From Gammaproteobacteria bacterium (lineage in GTDB: Bacteria > Pseudomonadota > Gammaproteobacteria > Pseudomonadales > Azotimanducaceae_A), in the NCBI GenBank assembly GCA_012960755.1, contig DUAT01000041.1, positions 43,103-107,102 on the forward strand: a stretch of 64,000 nt of DNA, in the 5' to 3' direction. Positions within the stretch are counted from its first letter, which is position 1, and every line of letters starts with the position of its first letter. Below are positions 18,142 through 27,797 of the stretch, in pieces. The position numbers were made by a program, and so were the translations under genes. The notes beneath the pieces are model-generated. The model did not search any database. It was not told the DNA's origin and saw only the letters and a list, made by a program, of their open reading frames with translations.

Positions 18142-21100
18142 ATGCGCGGGTATCTCCCTAAGATTGGCATTATCACAGTGATTACATTATTCCTTACTGC
18201 CTGTGGTGGTGGGGGAAGTGGTGGATTTAGTACCGGTTCCAGTACGGGTGAACCCGCAGCGGCACCTTCGATGACCTTGTCGATATTGGACAGCAACGGA
18301 GCCGCTACAACCCAGGTGAATGGCGACATTCCGATAACAATTCGTGCAGTGCTCGTCGATGATAGTGGTGACGCCGTTGTCGATGCGGTGGTCAAATTCA
18401 CCTCTACTATTGGCCAACTCACCCCCGCGACGGGCAATGTCCTTACATTGGCCGGTGGTATCGCAGAGATTCAGTTAGGCGCGGGCACAGTGCCTGATGC
18501 AGGGACAATTACCGCGACCGCGACTGTTAACGCAGTCAATGTGACGGCTAGTACAACAGTCCAAAGTGATGGTCTGTCTACAGCGGGTGACGATGAAGAC
18601 ACTGTCATTGTCCTGGAGTTGACGTTTACTGATTCCACACCAGGGAACTCTTCAAATATTATTACCAACGTTGATAATGCGACGGTAGGGATTCTCGTTA
18701 CCGATTTTTTTGGTTTTGCACTGTCTAACAGAACTGCCACCGTGACTACCTCGCTTGGCACTGTCTCTGTTGTGGGTGGCACAGCTGCGCCTTCTATCAC
18801 TGCAGCTTCAGACTCAGAGGGCAGAATTTCAGTGACTCTTACCGCTGGTGCCGTCCTCGGAACAGGTGACTTTACCGTGGTTGTAGAGGATGTGACAGAG
18901 ATACTGCAGTTTGACGTGGTGATTGGTGGGTTAAAAATTGGCACGGGTACCGGTGCATCGTTTGTTGAGGGTGTCATGGATATTGGCTTAACGCCTCTGT
19001 CCGCTGGAGGAACCTCGTCGGTCAGTGTTACCGTTGTGGATTCCAGTAATGTAGCCGTCCCAGGTATCGAAATTGAGTTCTCTTCAAACTGTTCTACAAA
19101 GGCGTCGCCGGAAGCGTCCATCAGTGCGCTGGTGACATCCAACACACTGGGCATCGCTGAAGCCACTTATGAGGCATCTGGATGTGAGGGACCCGATATC
19201 ATAACGGCCACTGAATCCAGTAGCGGAAACACGGCAACCGGGACCATCGAGGTATTCCCTCCGGCCATCGGGTCCATTGTTTTTGACTCGGTCACTGATG
19301 CCCTCGGAAATGGAATTGAAACCATATCCTTCAAGGATTCAGGCGGAATCAGCACCGCCAAGGTCATATTCCAGGTATTGGATGTGCTCGGTGATCCTGT
19401 GAAAGACAAGCTGGTGGCATTTGAACTATCGACGACTGTGGGTGGAATAGAACTGCAAAACTCTTCAGCGCTCACCGATGATCAAGGCAAGGCGGTGGCA
19501 GTGGTCAATGCCGGGTTCGTGCAAACGACCCTGAAAGTCAAGGCTAGCATCTCGATTGATACCAACAACGATGGTAACGAGGATCGGATCATTGACACCC
19601 TGTCAGGCCAGTTGTCTATTAACACGGGTGTAGCCGATTTTGATAGTTTTACTTTGACCGCCAGCGAGCTTAATTTTGAAGGTGCGGTTCTCAATAACCA
19701 GAGTGTTACCTTGTCGGTTTCCCTGGCTGATAAATTTAACAACCCGGTGCCAGATGGTACGGCGGTTTCCTTTCGGACCGAGTTTGGTCGCATCGAGCCT
19801 TCCTGTAACACGAATGATGGTGACTGCTCCGTTGTCCTGGATTCAACAAATCCAAGAGCCCCGGCCGTTGGTACTCTCCAGGAAATCGGAGTATCCGGGT
19901 GCCCCTCTGATATCGTGTTTGAGGAAGTCATGCCGATAGTGGGTGACAATGGAGATACAGAATATTTATCACGCAGTGTGCTGCGGGTTGAAAAGAGCGC
20001 GGCTGCAGGGCTAGCAGAAGACACCCGACTGACTGAGGGCACCGACTACGAGGTAGATGAAGATCTTACTGGTATCACCTGCCTGATTGACGATTGTCGC
20101 AACGAACCCAGCCTGAAAATCACCTATACCCGTTTTCCTGATGAAGACAACACAGGTGATACGACTCATGTAACCACCAATCCAGGTATGGCCACCGAGC
20201 CATTCCGGCAGGTGACGTTTGTACCTTGCAGGAGCAGCTCTGTCGCGCAGGGTGAGACAACATCTTCCGGCTATTTTGGTGGCCTGGGCCAACAATATGG
20301 TATTCGTTCGACGGTCCTTGCTTTCGCTCAGGGTGAAGAGAGTTTTGTTGACTCTAACGGTAATGGTATCTATGACTTCGGCGAGACCTTCAGGGACCTC
20401 ACCGAAGCATTTGAAGACCACAATGAAGACAATGTGTTTGGTAATGGTACCGTGGGCGTTGACGACTCTCGTGATGTCACGGCGCAAGCTTGTTATGGTC
20501 CCACTTTACCCATTGATGATCCGCTGGAGGCACTCGGTAAGTGTTTTCAAGTGGGCGGTGAGTCAGAGATACCGGTTGATTTCAACTCCAATAGTCAATT
20601 TGACTCGGGCAATGGCATCTACAATGGCACACTGTGCCCGAAAGAGATTAATGACAGAACAGCGACCTGCGATAACTCGGCCGCCAGTCCCTGTGTTGAG
20701 GCCACCAGCCAGTATTGTACCCGCGCTCTGCTTCACATCAGCCGAGCAGCTGTGATTGTGTTCTCGGGCTCCTCTGCGGCGATGTCACTCAGGGATGCAA
20801 CTTTCGGCGAGTACATTAGCTCGGTTGATCTCACCAACTCAGGATTGTATGCACCAAACGATATAGTTAAAGCAAACAATGGTGCCAATATTACCGCGGA
20901 TACGCCTTTGAGTATCGGCCACGGAGATAGCCAGGTCGCCCCTCATATCGGTGACACGGTTTCCCTTGAGACAGGTAGCAGTACTGTGATTGTCGATTAC
21001 GCGGATCCGTACAATGCGAAAATGCCTGCGGGGACAGCCGTTTCTGTCGCGGTCACTGATGGTGGTTGTCTGATTGGTGGTACATTCGGTTCGACGGTGG

Positions 21101-21249
21101 TGCCGAGCACCAATGGTACTGGCGTGAGTTCTATCAGTGTTGCCCTGTTGCCGAACACGGGCGTGGTTGACGGCTCCAACATCGTGACGGTGACTGTTAC
21201 AACGCCGAGTGGGGTTGTGTCATCCCTGAGTTTTGGTTGTAGCGAATAG
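18142..21249 (+). CDS. Large Ig-like (Big_1 type) repeat lipoprotein
   Basis: The ATG at 18142, with AGGAG ten bases upstream, gives 1035 residues. The signal peptide ends in a lipobox LTAC followed by a glycine-serine linker. At least four bacterial Ig-like repeats of the invasin/intimin type follow; typical pieces are VVDAVVKFTSTIG, VPGIEIEFSSNC, VKDKLVAFELSTTVGG and PVPDGTAVSFRTEFG. The second half has calcium-loop-like acidic motifs (DTNNDGNED, DSNGNGIYD, DFNSNSQFD) and many cysteines, and ends with one more Ig-like repeat. It probably acts in adhesion or surface structure. It sits between aroB and gltD, where Pseudomonas has damX, and shows no SPOR domain. The specific ligand is unknown. 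Confidence 0.85.
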   Translation: MRGYLPKIGIITVITLFLTACGGGGSGGFSTGSSTGEPAAAPSMTLSILDSNGAATTQVNGDIPITIRAVLVDDSGDAVVDAVVKFTSTIGQLTPATGNVLTLAGGIAEIQLGAGTVPDAGTITATATVNAVNVTASTTVQSDGLSTAGDDEDTVIVLELTFTDSTPGNSSNIITNVDNATVGILVTDFFGFALSNRTATVTTSLGTVSVVGGTAAPSITAASDSEGRISVTLTAGAVLGTGDFTVVVEDVTEILQFDVVIGGLKIGTGTGASFVEGVMDIGLTPLSAGGTSSVSVTVVDSSNVAVPGIEIEFSSNCSTKASPEASISALVTSNTLGIAEATYEASGCEGPDIITATESSSGNTATGTIEVFPPAIGSIVFDSVTDALGNGIETISFKDSGGISTAKVIFQVLDVLGDPVKDKLVAFELSTTVGGIELQNSSALTDDQGKAVAVVNAGFVQTTLKVKASISIDTNNDGNEDRIIDTLSGQLSINTGVADFDSFTLTASELNFEGAVLNNQSVTLSVSLADKFNNPVPDGTAVSFRTEFGRIEPSCNTNDGDCSVVLDSTNPRAPAVGTLQEIGVSGCPSDIVFEEVMPIVGDNGDTEYLSRSVLRVEKSAAAGLAEDTRLTEGTDYEVDEDLTGITCLIDDCRNEPSLKITYTRFPDEDNTGDTTHVTTNPGMATEPFRQVTFVPCRSSSVAQGETTSSGYFGGLGQQYGIRSTVLAFAQGEESFVDSNGNGIYDFGETFRDLTEAFEDHNEDNVFGNGTVGVDDSRDVTAQACYGPTLPIDDPLEALGKCFQVGGESEIPVDFNSNSQFDSGNGIYNGTLCPKEINDRTATCDNSAASPCVEATSQYCTRALLHISRAAVIVFSGSSAAMSLRDATFGEYISSVDLTNSGLYAPNDIVKANNGANITADTPLSIGHGDSQVAPHIGDTVSLETGSSTVIVDYADPYNAKMPAGTAVSVAVTDGGCLIGGTFGSTVVPSTNGTGVSSISVALLPNTGVVDGSNIVTVTVTTPSGVVSSLSFGCSE

Positions 21250-21264
21250 CGAAATACTGTGTTG

Positions 21265-21294
21265 GTGGAGTGTCCCTTACAGATGACACTCCAC
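21265..21294. terminator. Probable two-way terminator hairpin
   Basis: A perfect 10-bp stem (GTGGAGTGTC at 21265-21274 and its complement at 21285-21294) with a 10-base loop lies between the converging Ig-like gene and gltD. There is no clear T run on either strand, so termination may be weak or need Rho. Confidence 0.5.
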
Positions 21295-22766
21295 TAGGGT
21301 AGTTGCGTCGCGCCCATCAGGTCCCGGTCAATTTCCCTGGCAACCTCTCTGCCTTCATTGATTGCCCGAACTACCAGCGATTGTCCACTGCGACAGTCAC
21401 CCGCCGCATAAACTTTTTCAACCGATGTTTTGTAACTGTCTTTATTTGCAGAAAAGTTACTTCTCTCATCGTACTCGAGCTTTAAAGGGTCTGAGACATA
21501 GTGTTCAGGACCAAGGAAACCCATAGAGAGAAAAATCAAATCCGCTCGCCAGGTTTTCGCGGTACCGGGGATTTCCTGGAATTTTTCATCGATGTTGACC
21601 GTCGTGACACCGGTTAGATTATTGTTCTTATCACGGACAAATTCCTTGCTCATGATCGAGTAGACCCTGGGATCATCACCATACTGGTGGGCAGCCTCGG
21701 CATGACCATAGTCAACACGATAAATCCGCGGCAGACCAATGGGCCATGGACTCTCGTCTGGTCGGTCCATCGGCGGTCGGGGGAGTACCTCGAAATTGAC
21801 CAGGGACTTGCAACCATGACGCAAGGAGGTACCAATACAGTCGGTACCCGTATCCCCGCCCCCGATTACGATGACATGCTTGTCCTTCGCTGAAATAAAC
21901 CTGCCGTCCGCGAAATTGGAATCCAGCAGGCTTTTGGTGCTTGGCATCAGGAACTCCATCGCGAAGTGCACACCGGTACCCTCGCGCCCCGGTATGGGCA
22001 GATCCCTGGGCAGGGTTGCACCGGTTGCGAACAACACGGCGTCGTGATTGCCGGTCAGTTTATTCACCGCGACGTTTTTACCGATATCCGAGTTGACGAC
22101 GAATTCAATCCCTTCCTTGCGTAACACATCCACGCGGCGATCCACGATGTTTTTGTCGAGTTTCATATTCGGGATGCCATACATTAACAGGCCGCCGATT
22201 CGATCAGCACGCTCATAAACCGTTACCTGGTGCCCGGCCTTGTTGAGTTGATCTGCCGCCGCAAGGCCAGTTGGCCCGGAACCGACGATGGCAATTTTCT
22301 TACCGGTACGTTGCGTCGGAGGCGCGGGTTTTACCCAGCCTTCTGCAAATCCCTTGTCTATAATTGCACACTCGATATTCTTGATAGTTACCGCAGGGTC
22401 AGTGATGCCCAGGACGCATGAACCCTCGCAGGGTGCGGGGCAGACCCGGCCCGTGAATTCGGGAAAGTTGTTGGTCTTATGCAGCCTGTCTAGCGCGTCT
22501 TTCCAGCGGCCGTGGTAAACCAGGTCATTCCACTCGGGTATCAGGTTATAAATAGGGCAGCCATAGGAAACCGGTGGTGCTTCGCTGGCGGTGTTGTTTG
22601 ACTGGCAAAATGGAACCCCGCAATCCATGCAGCGTGAACCCTGGGTTTGCAAGAGTTCTTCATCGTGCACGGTATAGATTTCATCGTAGTCGACCAGCCG
22701 TTCACCTGGATCACGATAGGGTTCTACCTGTCTGTCGAATTCTTTAAAGCCGGTGACTTTACCCAT
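21294..22766 (-). CDS. gltD: Glutamate synthase [NADPH] small subunit
   Basis: GltD passes electrons from NADPH to the large subunit in the GOGAT reaction, which makes glutamate from glutamine and 2-oxoglutarate. The protein has 490 residues. The N-terminal Fe-S domain has CMDCGVPFC and further cysteines ([14 protein letters not shown]). The FAD site is [13 protein letters not shown] and the NADPH site is GGGDTGTDC. The end [15 protein letters not shown] is typical. It lies 71 bases after gltB on the same strand. The GltD frame itself is intact although gltB is interrupted. Confidence 0.96.
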   Translation of the reverse strand: MGKVTGFKEFDRQVEPYRDPGERLVDYDEIYTVHDEELLQTQGSRCMDCGVPFCQSNNTASEAPPVSYGCPIYNLIPEWNDLVYHGRWKDALDRLHKTNNFPEFTGRVCPAPCEGSCVLGITDPAVTIKNIECAIIDKGFAEGWVKPAPPTQRTGKKIAIVGSGPTGLAAADQLNKAGHQVTVYERADRIGGLLMYGIPNMKLDKNIVDRRVDVLRKEGIEFVVNSDIGKNVAVNKLTGNHDAVLFATGATLPRDLPIPGREGTGVHFAMEFLMPSTKSLLDSNFADGRFISAKDKHVIVIGGGDTGTDCIGTSLRHGCKSLVNFEVLPRPPMDRPDESPWPIGLPRIYRVDYGHAEAAHQYGDDPRVYSIMSKEFVRDKNNNLTGVTTVNIDEKFQEIPGTAKTWRADLIFLSMGFLGPEHYVSDPLKLEYDERSNFSANKDSYKTSVEKVYAAGDCRSGQSLVVRAINEGREVAREIDRDLMGATQLP

Positions 22767-22837
22767 AACACTCTCTACTGCGTTTACCTGATATTGCTAC
22801 TACTTGCCGTACCATTGCCTGCTGTGCCGTCGCGATG

Positions 22838-25800
22838 CTAACCGGCCCCGGCGGCCCTTACTTTTTCCTGATCGGCTAATGCCGTGAGCACCCGTTTGTA
22901 GTCGGTGGGAATGACTTTGACGAAGTGTTCCAATTCCTCTTCCCAGTTATCGAGAATGTACCCGGCCACAGAGGAATCAGTATGTTTCTGGTGGTTTCGT
23001 ATCATGGTCTTCAGCTCTGCGATATCGATGTCGCTGGACATGCTTTCCAGCTCGAACGTCCCCATATTGCATTTGCGCTCGAAATCACCAGTCTTGTTCC
23101 AGACATAGGCGATACCACCACTCATACCGGCGCCGAAGTTGCGCCCGGTTTCACCAAGAATGGCAACACGCCCGCCGGTCATATACTCACAACCATGATC
23201 ACCGATGCCCTCGACAACCGCGGTCGCACCGCTGTTACGTACACAGAATCTTTCAGCGGCGATACCGCGAAAATAGGCTTGACCACCAGTTGCACCATAT
23301 AGCACGACGTTACCTACCAGGATATTTTCGTGTGCGTTGAAAGAGCTGTTTTTCGGTGGATAAACCGACAGTTTCCCCCCGGATAACCCCTTGCCCACAT
23401 AGTCATTGGCATCGCCCTCTACCTGGATACTAATACCCGTTGCGAGCCATGCACCGAGACTCTGTCCTGCGGAGCCGCTGAATTTTATGTTGATGGTATC
23501 CTCTGGCAGCAATTTTCCATTTGTCGCCTTCGCCAGTTCATGTGAGAGCATGGTTCCGACGACACGGTTGGTGTTGAGGATAGGCAAATCAATATCAACT
23601 TTTTTGCCATGTTGCAAGGCTGGCTGGGCAAGCCGAATCAGTTCATTGTCCAGGGCGTTTTCGAGGCCATGGTCCTGATTGATAGTGCGATAGGTTTCGG
23701 TATTCTCGTAGATAACCTGGGCGGGCGTTAAGATTGAGGTAAAGTCCAACCCATTTGCCTTCCAATGACCGATAGCTTTGTTGGATTCCAGCGCATCGAC
23801 CCGGCCAACCATGTCATTGACCGTCTTAAACCCAAGTTGCGCCATGATTTTTCTCAGGTCTTCGGCCACCATAAAGAAATAGTTGACGACATTTTCTGGT
23901 TTTCCCTTGAACTTCTTTCTCAGATCGGGATCTTGAGTAGCAATACCAACGGGGCAGGTATTGAGATGGCATTTGCGCATCATGATACAGCCGAGGGTTA
24001 TTAATGGCGCCGTGGCAAAACCAAACTCTTCGGCGCCCAACAAGGCAGCAATAGCGACATCACGACCGGTCTTTAATTGCCCGTCGGTCTGCAGGTAAAC
24101 CCGGGACCGAAGGTTGTTCATCACCAGGGTCTGGTGTGTTTCCGTCAGGCCCAGCTCCCAGGGCAAACCGGCGTGTTTGATGGAGGTCAAAGCAGAAGCC
24201 CCTGTGCCGCCATCGTGACCAGCGATAACCAGATGATCAGCCTTTGCCTTGGTTACCCCTGCTGCGATGGTCCCGATGCCGATTTCGGCGCCTAACTTGA
24301 CGCTGATCCGCGCAGAGGGGTTGGCATTTTTCAGATCATGAATCAGTTGCGCCATATCTTCGATAGAGTAAATATCGTGATGCGGCGGTGGGCTGATAAG
24401 TCCGACACCGGGGGTTGAGTGACGAATGCGCGCGATTTGTTCATCTACCTTGCCACCGGGGAGTTCGCCACCTTCACCTGGCTTTGCACCCTGAACGATC
24501 TTGATCTGTAATTCATCGGAATTGGCCAGGTACCAGATGGTGACACCAAAACGGCCTGATGCGACCTGTTTGATGGCGGATCGTTTTGAATCACCATTTG
24601 CCAGCGGTGCGAATCGCTTCGAGTCCTCGCCGCCTTCGCCGGTATTGGATTTACCGCCAATTCGGTTCATGGCAATGGCCAGTGATTCGTGGCTTTCTTC
24701 GGAGATGGAACCAAAGCTCATGGCGCCCGTGCAAAATCGTTTGACGATTTCACTGGCTGGCTCCACGTCTTCAACAGGAATAGAACCGCCATTGACATCT
24801 TCAATAAAACCTAACAAGCCGCGAAATGTACAACGCCTGGTGGTTTCTTCATTGGTGTGCCTGGCAAATGCGTCGTAGGCATCCTGGTTATTGTTTTTCG
24901 TGGCATTTTGAAGATGAGCAATAGCGGTAGGATCCCACATATGGGTATCGCCCTCACGACGCCAGTGAAAATCGCCCGGGTTGGGTAAAACCGGTATCAG
25001 GTTCTCGGATCGTTGCGGATAGCCCAGTTCGTGGCGTTGTTCCATTTCAGTAAACAGGATGTCGAAATTGATTCCCTGGACTCGACTGGCCGTACCGACG
25101 AAACATCTGTCAATGATGTCTTTTGCCAGGCCGACCGCTTCAAAAATTTGTGCACCCTTGTAGGACTGCAGGGTTGAGATACCCATTTTCGCCATGACCT
25201 TCAGCACACCCTTTCCAACAGCCTTTTTATAAGCGTCTACAATACTGGTGTCGGTTGGGTAGTCACATTTATCTATTAAACCATCGTCTTTCGACTGCCA
25301 GAGTGCTTCGAACGCAAGGTAAGGATTGATTGCATCTGCACCATAACCTACCAACAGACAATGTTGGTGTACTTCTCGTGCTTCTCCCGTCTCCAGCACG
25401 AGGCCAATTTTTGTTCGCTCAAAGGTACCGTTGAGGTGATGGTGAACCGCGCCGCATGCGATCAGCGAACTGATGGCCATACGCTGGCGGGAAATATTTC
25501 TATCCGAGAGAATGATCAGTGAGAATCCGTTGGCGATCGCAGCGGATGCTTCCTGGCAGATCCGGTCCAGGGCGTTCAAAAATCCCTGTTTGCCTTCAGA
25601 CTTTTCAAAGGTGATGTCGATCAGCCGGGATCGCCAACCGCGATAGTCCATGTTTTTGATTGAACTAAGTTCTTCATTGGTCAGGATTGGGTGAGGAATC
25701 TTTAGCCGATTTACCTGTTGCTCGGTTGTGTCGAGCAGATTACCTTCCGGGCCAATAAAGCACTCAAGGGACATCACCACTTCTTCACGAATCGAGTCGA

Positions 25801-26230
25801 TTGCCGGATTGGTCACCTGGGCGAACAATTGTTTGAAGTAGTCATAAATCATTCGAGACTTATCCGAGAGACAGGCAAGCGCGGAGTCATTACCCATTGA
25901 CCCCAGCGGATCCCGTGCTTCGGTCACCATGGGAAGCAGCATGAACTGCATGGATTCAACGGTATAACCAAATGCCTGCATGCGTGGCAGGAGTGTTTCA
26001 GGTGCAAAGCCATGATCGTCAGTAACCCTGGGAACTTCCGACAGCTTGATTCGCTGATTCTTGAGCCAGGCACCGTATGGCCGTTTATTCGAAAACTCAG
26101 TCTTAATCTCTTCGTCTGGAATCATTCGACCCTGGTCGAAGTCTATCAAGAACATCTTGCCCGGCTGCAGGCGACCCTTGGACTCAACATTCTCAGGAGC
26201 AACGTCAAGGACACCAACCTCGGATGCCAT
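22838..26230 (-). CDS. gltB: gltB C-terminal portion: linker, FMN and Fe-S synthase domains
   Basis: This open part (1130 residues from an internal ATG) covers the last section of the amidotransferase region, the central domain, the FMN-binding synthase barrel, the 3Fe-4S cysteines (MMRKCHLNTCPVG) and the GXGXG beta-helix domain. An AAGG stands a few bases before this ATG, so reinitiation here after the amber codon is possible. Such a product would lack the glutaminase cysteine and could at best use free ammonia; that is inference. Confidence 0.75.
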   Translation of the reverse strand: MASEVGVLDVAPENVESKGRLQPGKMFLIDFDQGRMIPDEEIKTEFSNKRPYGAWLKNQRIKLSEVPRVTDDHGFAPETLLPRMQAFGYTVESMQFMLLPMVTEARDPLGSMGNDSALACLSDKSRMIYDYFKQLFAQVTNPAIDSIREEVVMSLECFIGPEGNLLDTTEQQVNRLKIPHPILTNEELSSIKNMDYRGWRSRLIDITFEKSEGKQGFLNALDRICQEASAAIANGFSLIILSDRNISRQRMAISSLIACGAVHHHLNGTFERTKIGLVLETGEAREVHQHCLLVGYGADAINPYLAFEALWQSKDDGLIDKCDYPTDTSIVDAYKKAVGKGVLKVMAKMGISTLQSYKGAQIFEAVGLAKDIIDRCFVGTASRVQGINFDILFTEMEQRHELGYPQRSENLIPVLPNPGDFHWRREGDTHMWDPTAIAHLQNATKNNNQDAYDAFARHTNEETTRRCTFRGLLGFIEDVNGGSIPVEDVEPASEIVKRFCTGAMSFGSISEESHESLAIAMNRIGGKSNTGEGGEDSKRFAPLANGDSKRSAIKQVASGRFGVTIWYLANSDELQIKIVQGAKPGEGGELPGGKVDEQIARIRHSTPGVGLISPPPHHDIYSIEDMAQLIHDLKNANPSARISVKLGAEIGIGTIAAGVTKAKADHLVIAGHDGGTGASALTSIKHAGLPWELGLTETHQTLVMNNLRSRVYLQTDGQLKTGRDVAIAALLGAEEFGFATAPLITLGCIMMRKCHLNTCPVGIATQDPDLRKKFKGKPENVVNYFFMVAEDLRKIMAQLGFKTVNDMVGRVDALESNKAIGHWKANGLDFTSILTPAQVIYENTETYRTINQDHGLENALDNELIRLAQPALQHGKKVDIDLPILNTNRVVGTMLSHELAKATNGKLLPEDTINIKFSGSAGQSLGAWLATGISIQVEGDANDYVGKGLSGGKLSVYPPKNSSFNAHENILVGNVVLYGATGGQAYFRGIAAERFCVRNSGATAVVEGIGDHGCEYMTGGRVAILGETGRNFGAGMSGGIAYVWNKTGDFERKCNMGTFELESMSSDIDIAELKTMIRNHQKHTDSSVAGYILDNWEEELEHFVKVIPTDYKRVLTALADQEKVRAAGAG

Positions 26231-26347
26231 AATGACCTTGTCATCCCTGGTGATGTAGTAACGACTGGGGCGTAATCCATTTCGATCTAGAACGGCGCCA
26301 ATATAACGGCCATCGGTAAAGACGATTGAAGCGGGACCATCCCAAGG

Positions 26348-26350
26348 CTA
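26348..26350 (-). other. In-frame amber (TAG) codon in gltB
   Basis: Plus-strand CTA reads TAG on the coding strand. The flanking residues on both sides match GltB without any gap, so the change is a substitution, not an indel. Confidence 0.9.
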
Positions 26351-27418
26351 CATCAGTGCAGAATTGAACTCGTAAAAGTCTCGTTTTTGTTGTGACATGT
26401 TGATGTCCGATTGCCAGGCTTCCGGAATCATCATCATGACCGCTTCCTGCAGCGTTCTGCCTGACATCAGCAGAAATTCCAGGACATTGTCGAACGTGCC
26501 GGAGTCAGAGCAGTCCGGCTCGATGATGGGGAATAATTTCTGCAGGTCATCACCGAACAGTGCCGATTCAACAACACCCTCACGGGCGGACATCGAGTTT
26601 TTGTTACCGCGGAGGGTGTTTATTTCACCGTTGTGACTCATGTACCGATTGGGCTGAGCCCGGTCCCAAGAGGGGAATGTATTGGTGCTGAATCTCGAAT
26701 GCACCATGGCAAGATGAGACTCGAACCTCGGGTCTTCAAGATCTGAATAAAATGGAAACAACTGACTCGGTGTCAGCATGCCCTTGTAAACGATAATGTT
26801 GCTGGACAGTGAACAAACGTAAAGCAGATGACTCTGGGTCAGATTGGACCCCCGTCGAAGGATTTCGGTAAAACGTCGGCGGATGATGTACAGCGATCGT
26901 TCAAAAGCGCTCTCATCCGCTGCGGTTGAACCAATAAATAATTGTTCGATAACTGGCTGCGCCGTTAATGCAGCTGGTCCCACGTTTGCTTTGGCGGGAT
27001 CAACCGGCACCGCCCGCCAGTGGATAAAGTCCTGGCCTTCGTCGGTGATCACATTTTCGATGGTCTGTTTGCATATCGCGCGTTCGGCATTATCCTGGGG
27101 CAGAAATATATTACCCACGGCGTAATTGCCAATTTGCGGCAACTGGAAGCCTTTTGCGTTGGCAATACCGGAAAAAAATGAATGTGGTAGTGCCGTCAGG
27201 ATACCCGCGCCATCACCCGTGTTTTTCTCAAATCCGCAACCGCCGCGGTGATCCATCCGCGAATTGATTTCATAGGCATCCTGCATGATCTGGTGGCTGG
27301 GTTTGCCTTTGATATTGGCAACGAACCCAACCCCACAGGAGTCCTTTTCGTTAGCAGGATCGTAGAGCCCGATTTTGTCCGGGAATTTGCCTGGCTTTAT
27401 TATCTTTTCGTCTATCAT
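26348..27418 (-). CDS. gltB: gltB N-terminal portion: glutamine amidotransferase domain up to the amber stop
   Basis: This part of 356 residues holds the class II glutamine amidotransferase domain: the catalytic cysteine in DSCGVGFVANIKG, MDHRGGCGFEKNTGDGAG, and HSRFSTNTFPSWDRAQPNR with the NGEINTLRGN segment. It stops at the TAG immediately before the conserved PWDGPA. A GTG at 27559 in the same frame would add 47 residues unlike the family, so the ATG at 27418 is preferred, although no strong ribosome site is visible. Confidence 0.7.
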   Translation of the reverse strand: MIDEKIIKPGKFPDKIGLYDPANEKDSCGVGFVANIKGKPSHQIMQDAYEINSRMDHRGGCGFEKNTGDGAGILTALPHSFFSGIANAKGFQLPQIGNYAVGNIFLPQDNAERAICKQTIENVITDEGQDFIHWRAVPVDPAKANVGPAALTAQPVIEQLFIGSTAADESAFERSLYIIRRRFTEILRRGSNLTQSHLLYVCSLSSNIIVYKGMLTPSQLFPFYSDLEDPRFESHLAMVHSRFSTNTFPSWDRAQPNRYMSHNGEINTLRGNKNSMSAREGVVESALFGDDLQKLFPIIEPDCSDSGTFDNVLEFLLMSGRTLQEAVMMMIPEAWQSDINMSQQKRDFYEFNSALM

Positions 27419-27640
27419 CAATAACCAAATTTTTTGTACTGGCCCATTCTTTCGGGGACACTTATCCGCCTGGATCAGTAAGGCTCCAGGTTTATTTCTC
27501 ACTTCAAAAAGGGGGTGCAGAATGACGCCAATTCTCTGCAAATACTCGATACTCAGCACTCTGGATGGGTATCAAAACTCTCGTGGAGTTTCCGCCTTAT
27601 GCGAGCCTGGCTGGGTAAAGCCGCTCTTAGGCAGCCAGGA

Positions 27641-27668
27641 ACAATACCAAAAGCGCGCTAAAAGTCAA
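27641..27668 (-). promoter_or_regulatory. Sigma-70 type promoter of gltB-gltD with inverted repeat at the start point
   Basis: On the minus strand a -35 box TTGACT (27663-27668) and a -10 box TATTGT (27641-27646) are 16 bases apart. Transcription would start near 27634, giving a leader of more than 200 bases to the ATG at 27418. A perfect 8-bp inverted repeat (CCTGGCTG/CAGCCAGG, at 27606-27613 and 27632-27639) overlaps the start region. It could be an operator; a leader hairpin is less likely because its first arm would be partly untranscribed. Confidence 0.5.
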
Positions 27669-27797
27669 GTTTGGCACAGTATGAATCGTGGGAATAGCTG
27701 TTATAACGTATTGTTTTTAAAGCAAATTTTTCCTTGCAAGGATAGCGGTGCGGGAAAAAATCAACTTAAGCGTTAAGTATCCTGGTCAAGGATGTTG

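Larger units (their letters stand above)
22838..27418 (-). pseudogene. gltB: gltB, glutamate synthase large subunit, broken by an in-frame amber codon
   Basis: The two parts stand in the same reading frame and together give a full-length GltB of about 1526 codons. The family normally has 1480-1515. The only defect is a TAG at 26348-26350, between SALM and PWDGPASI; GltB relatives have a Glu here (MEPWDGPA), so one base change (GAG to TAG) would explain it. The start is taken at the ATG 27416-27418, which puts the catalytic cysteine of KDSCGVGF at residue 28 after a propeptide, as expected. All active-site regions on both sides look conserved, which fits a recent mutation, a sequence error or readthrough better than long decay. 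Confidence 0.8.

Noticed and set aside
18471..20042. Open frames on the minus strand inside the Ig-like gene
   Set aside because: They are rich in Thr, Ser and Val mirror codons and have no signal or domain. The plus-strand protein explains the region.
26348..26350. Programmed reading of TAG as pyrrolysine in GltB
   Set aside because: No PylTSBCD genes are in the window and GltB is not a known pyrrolysine protein. A mutation or error is simpler.
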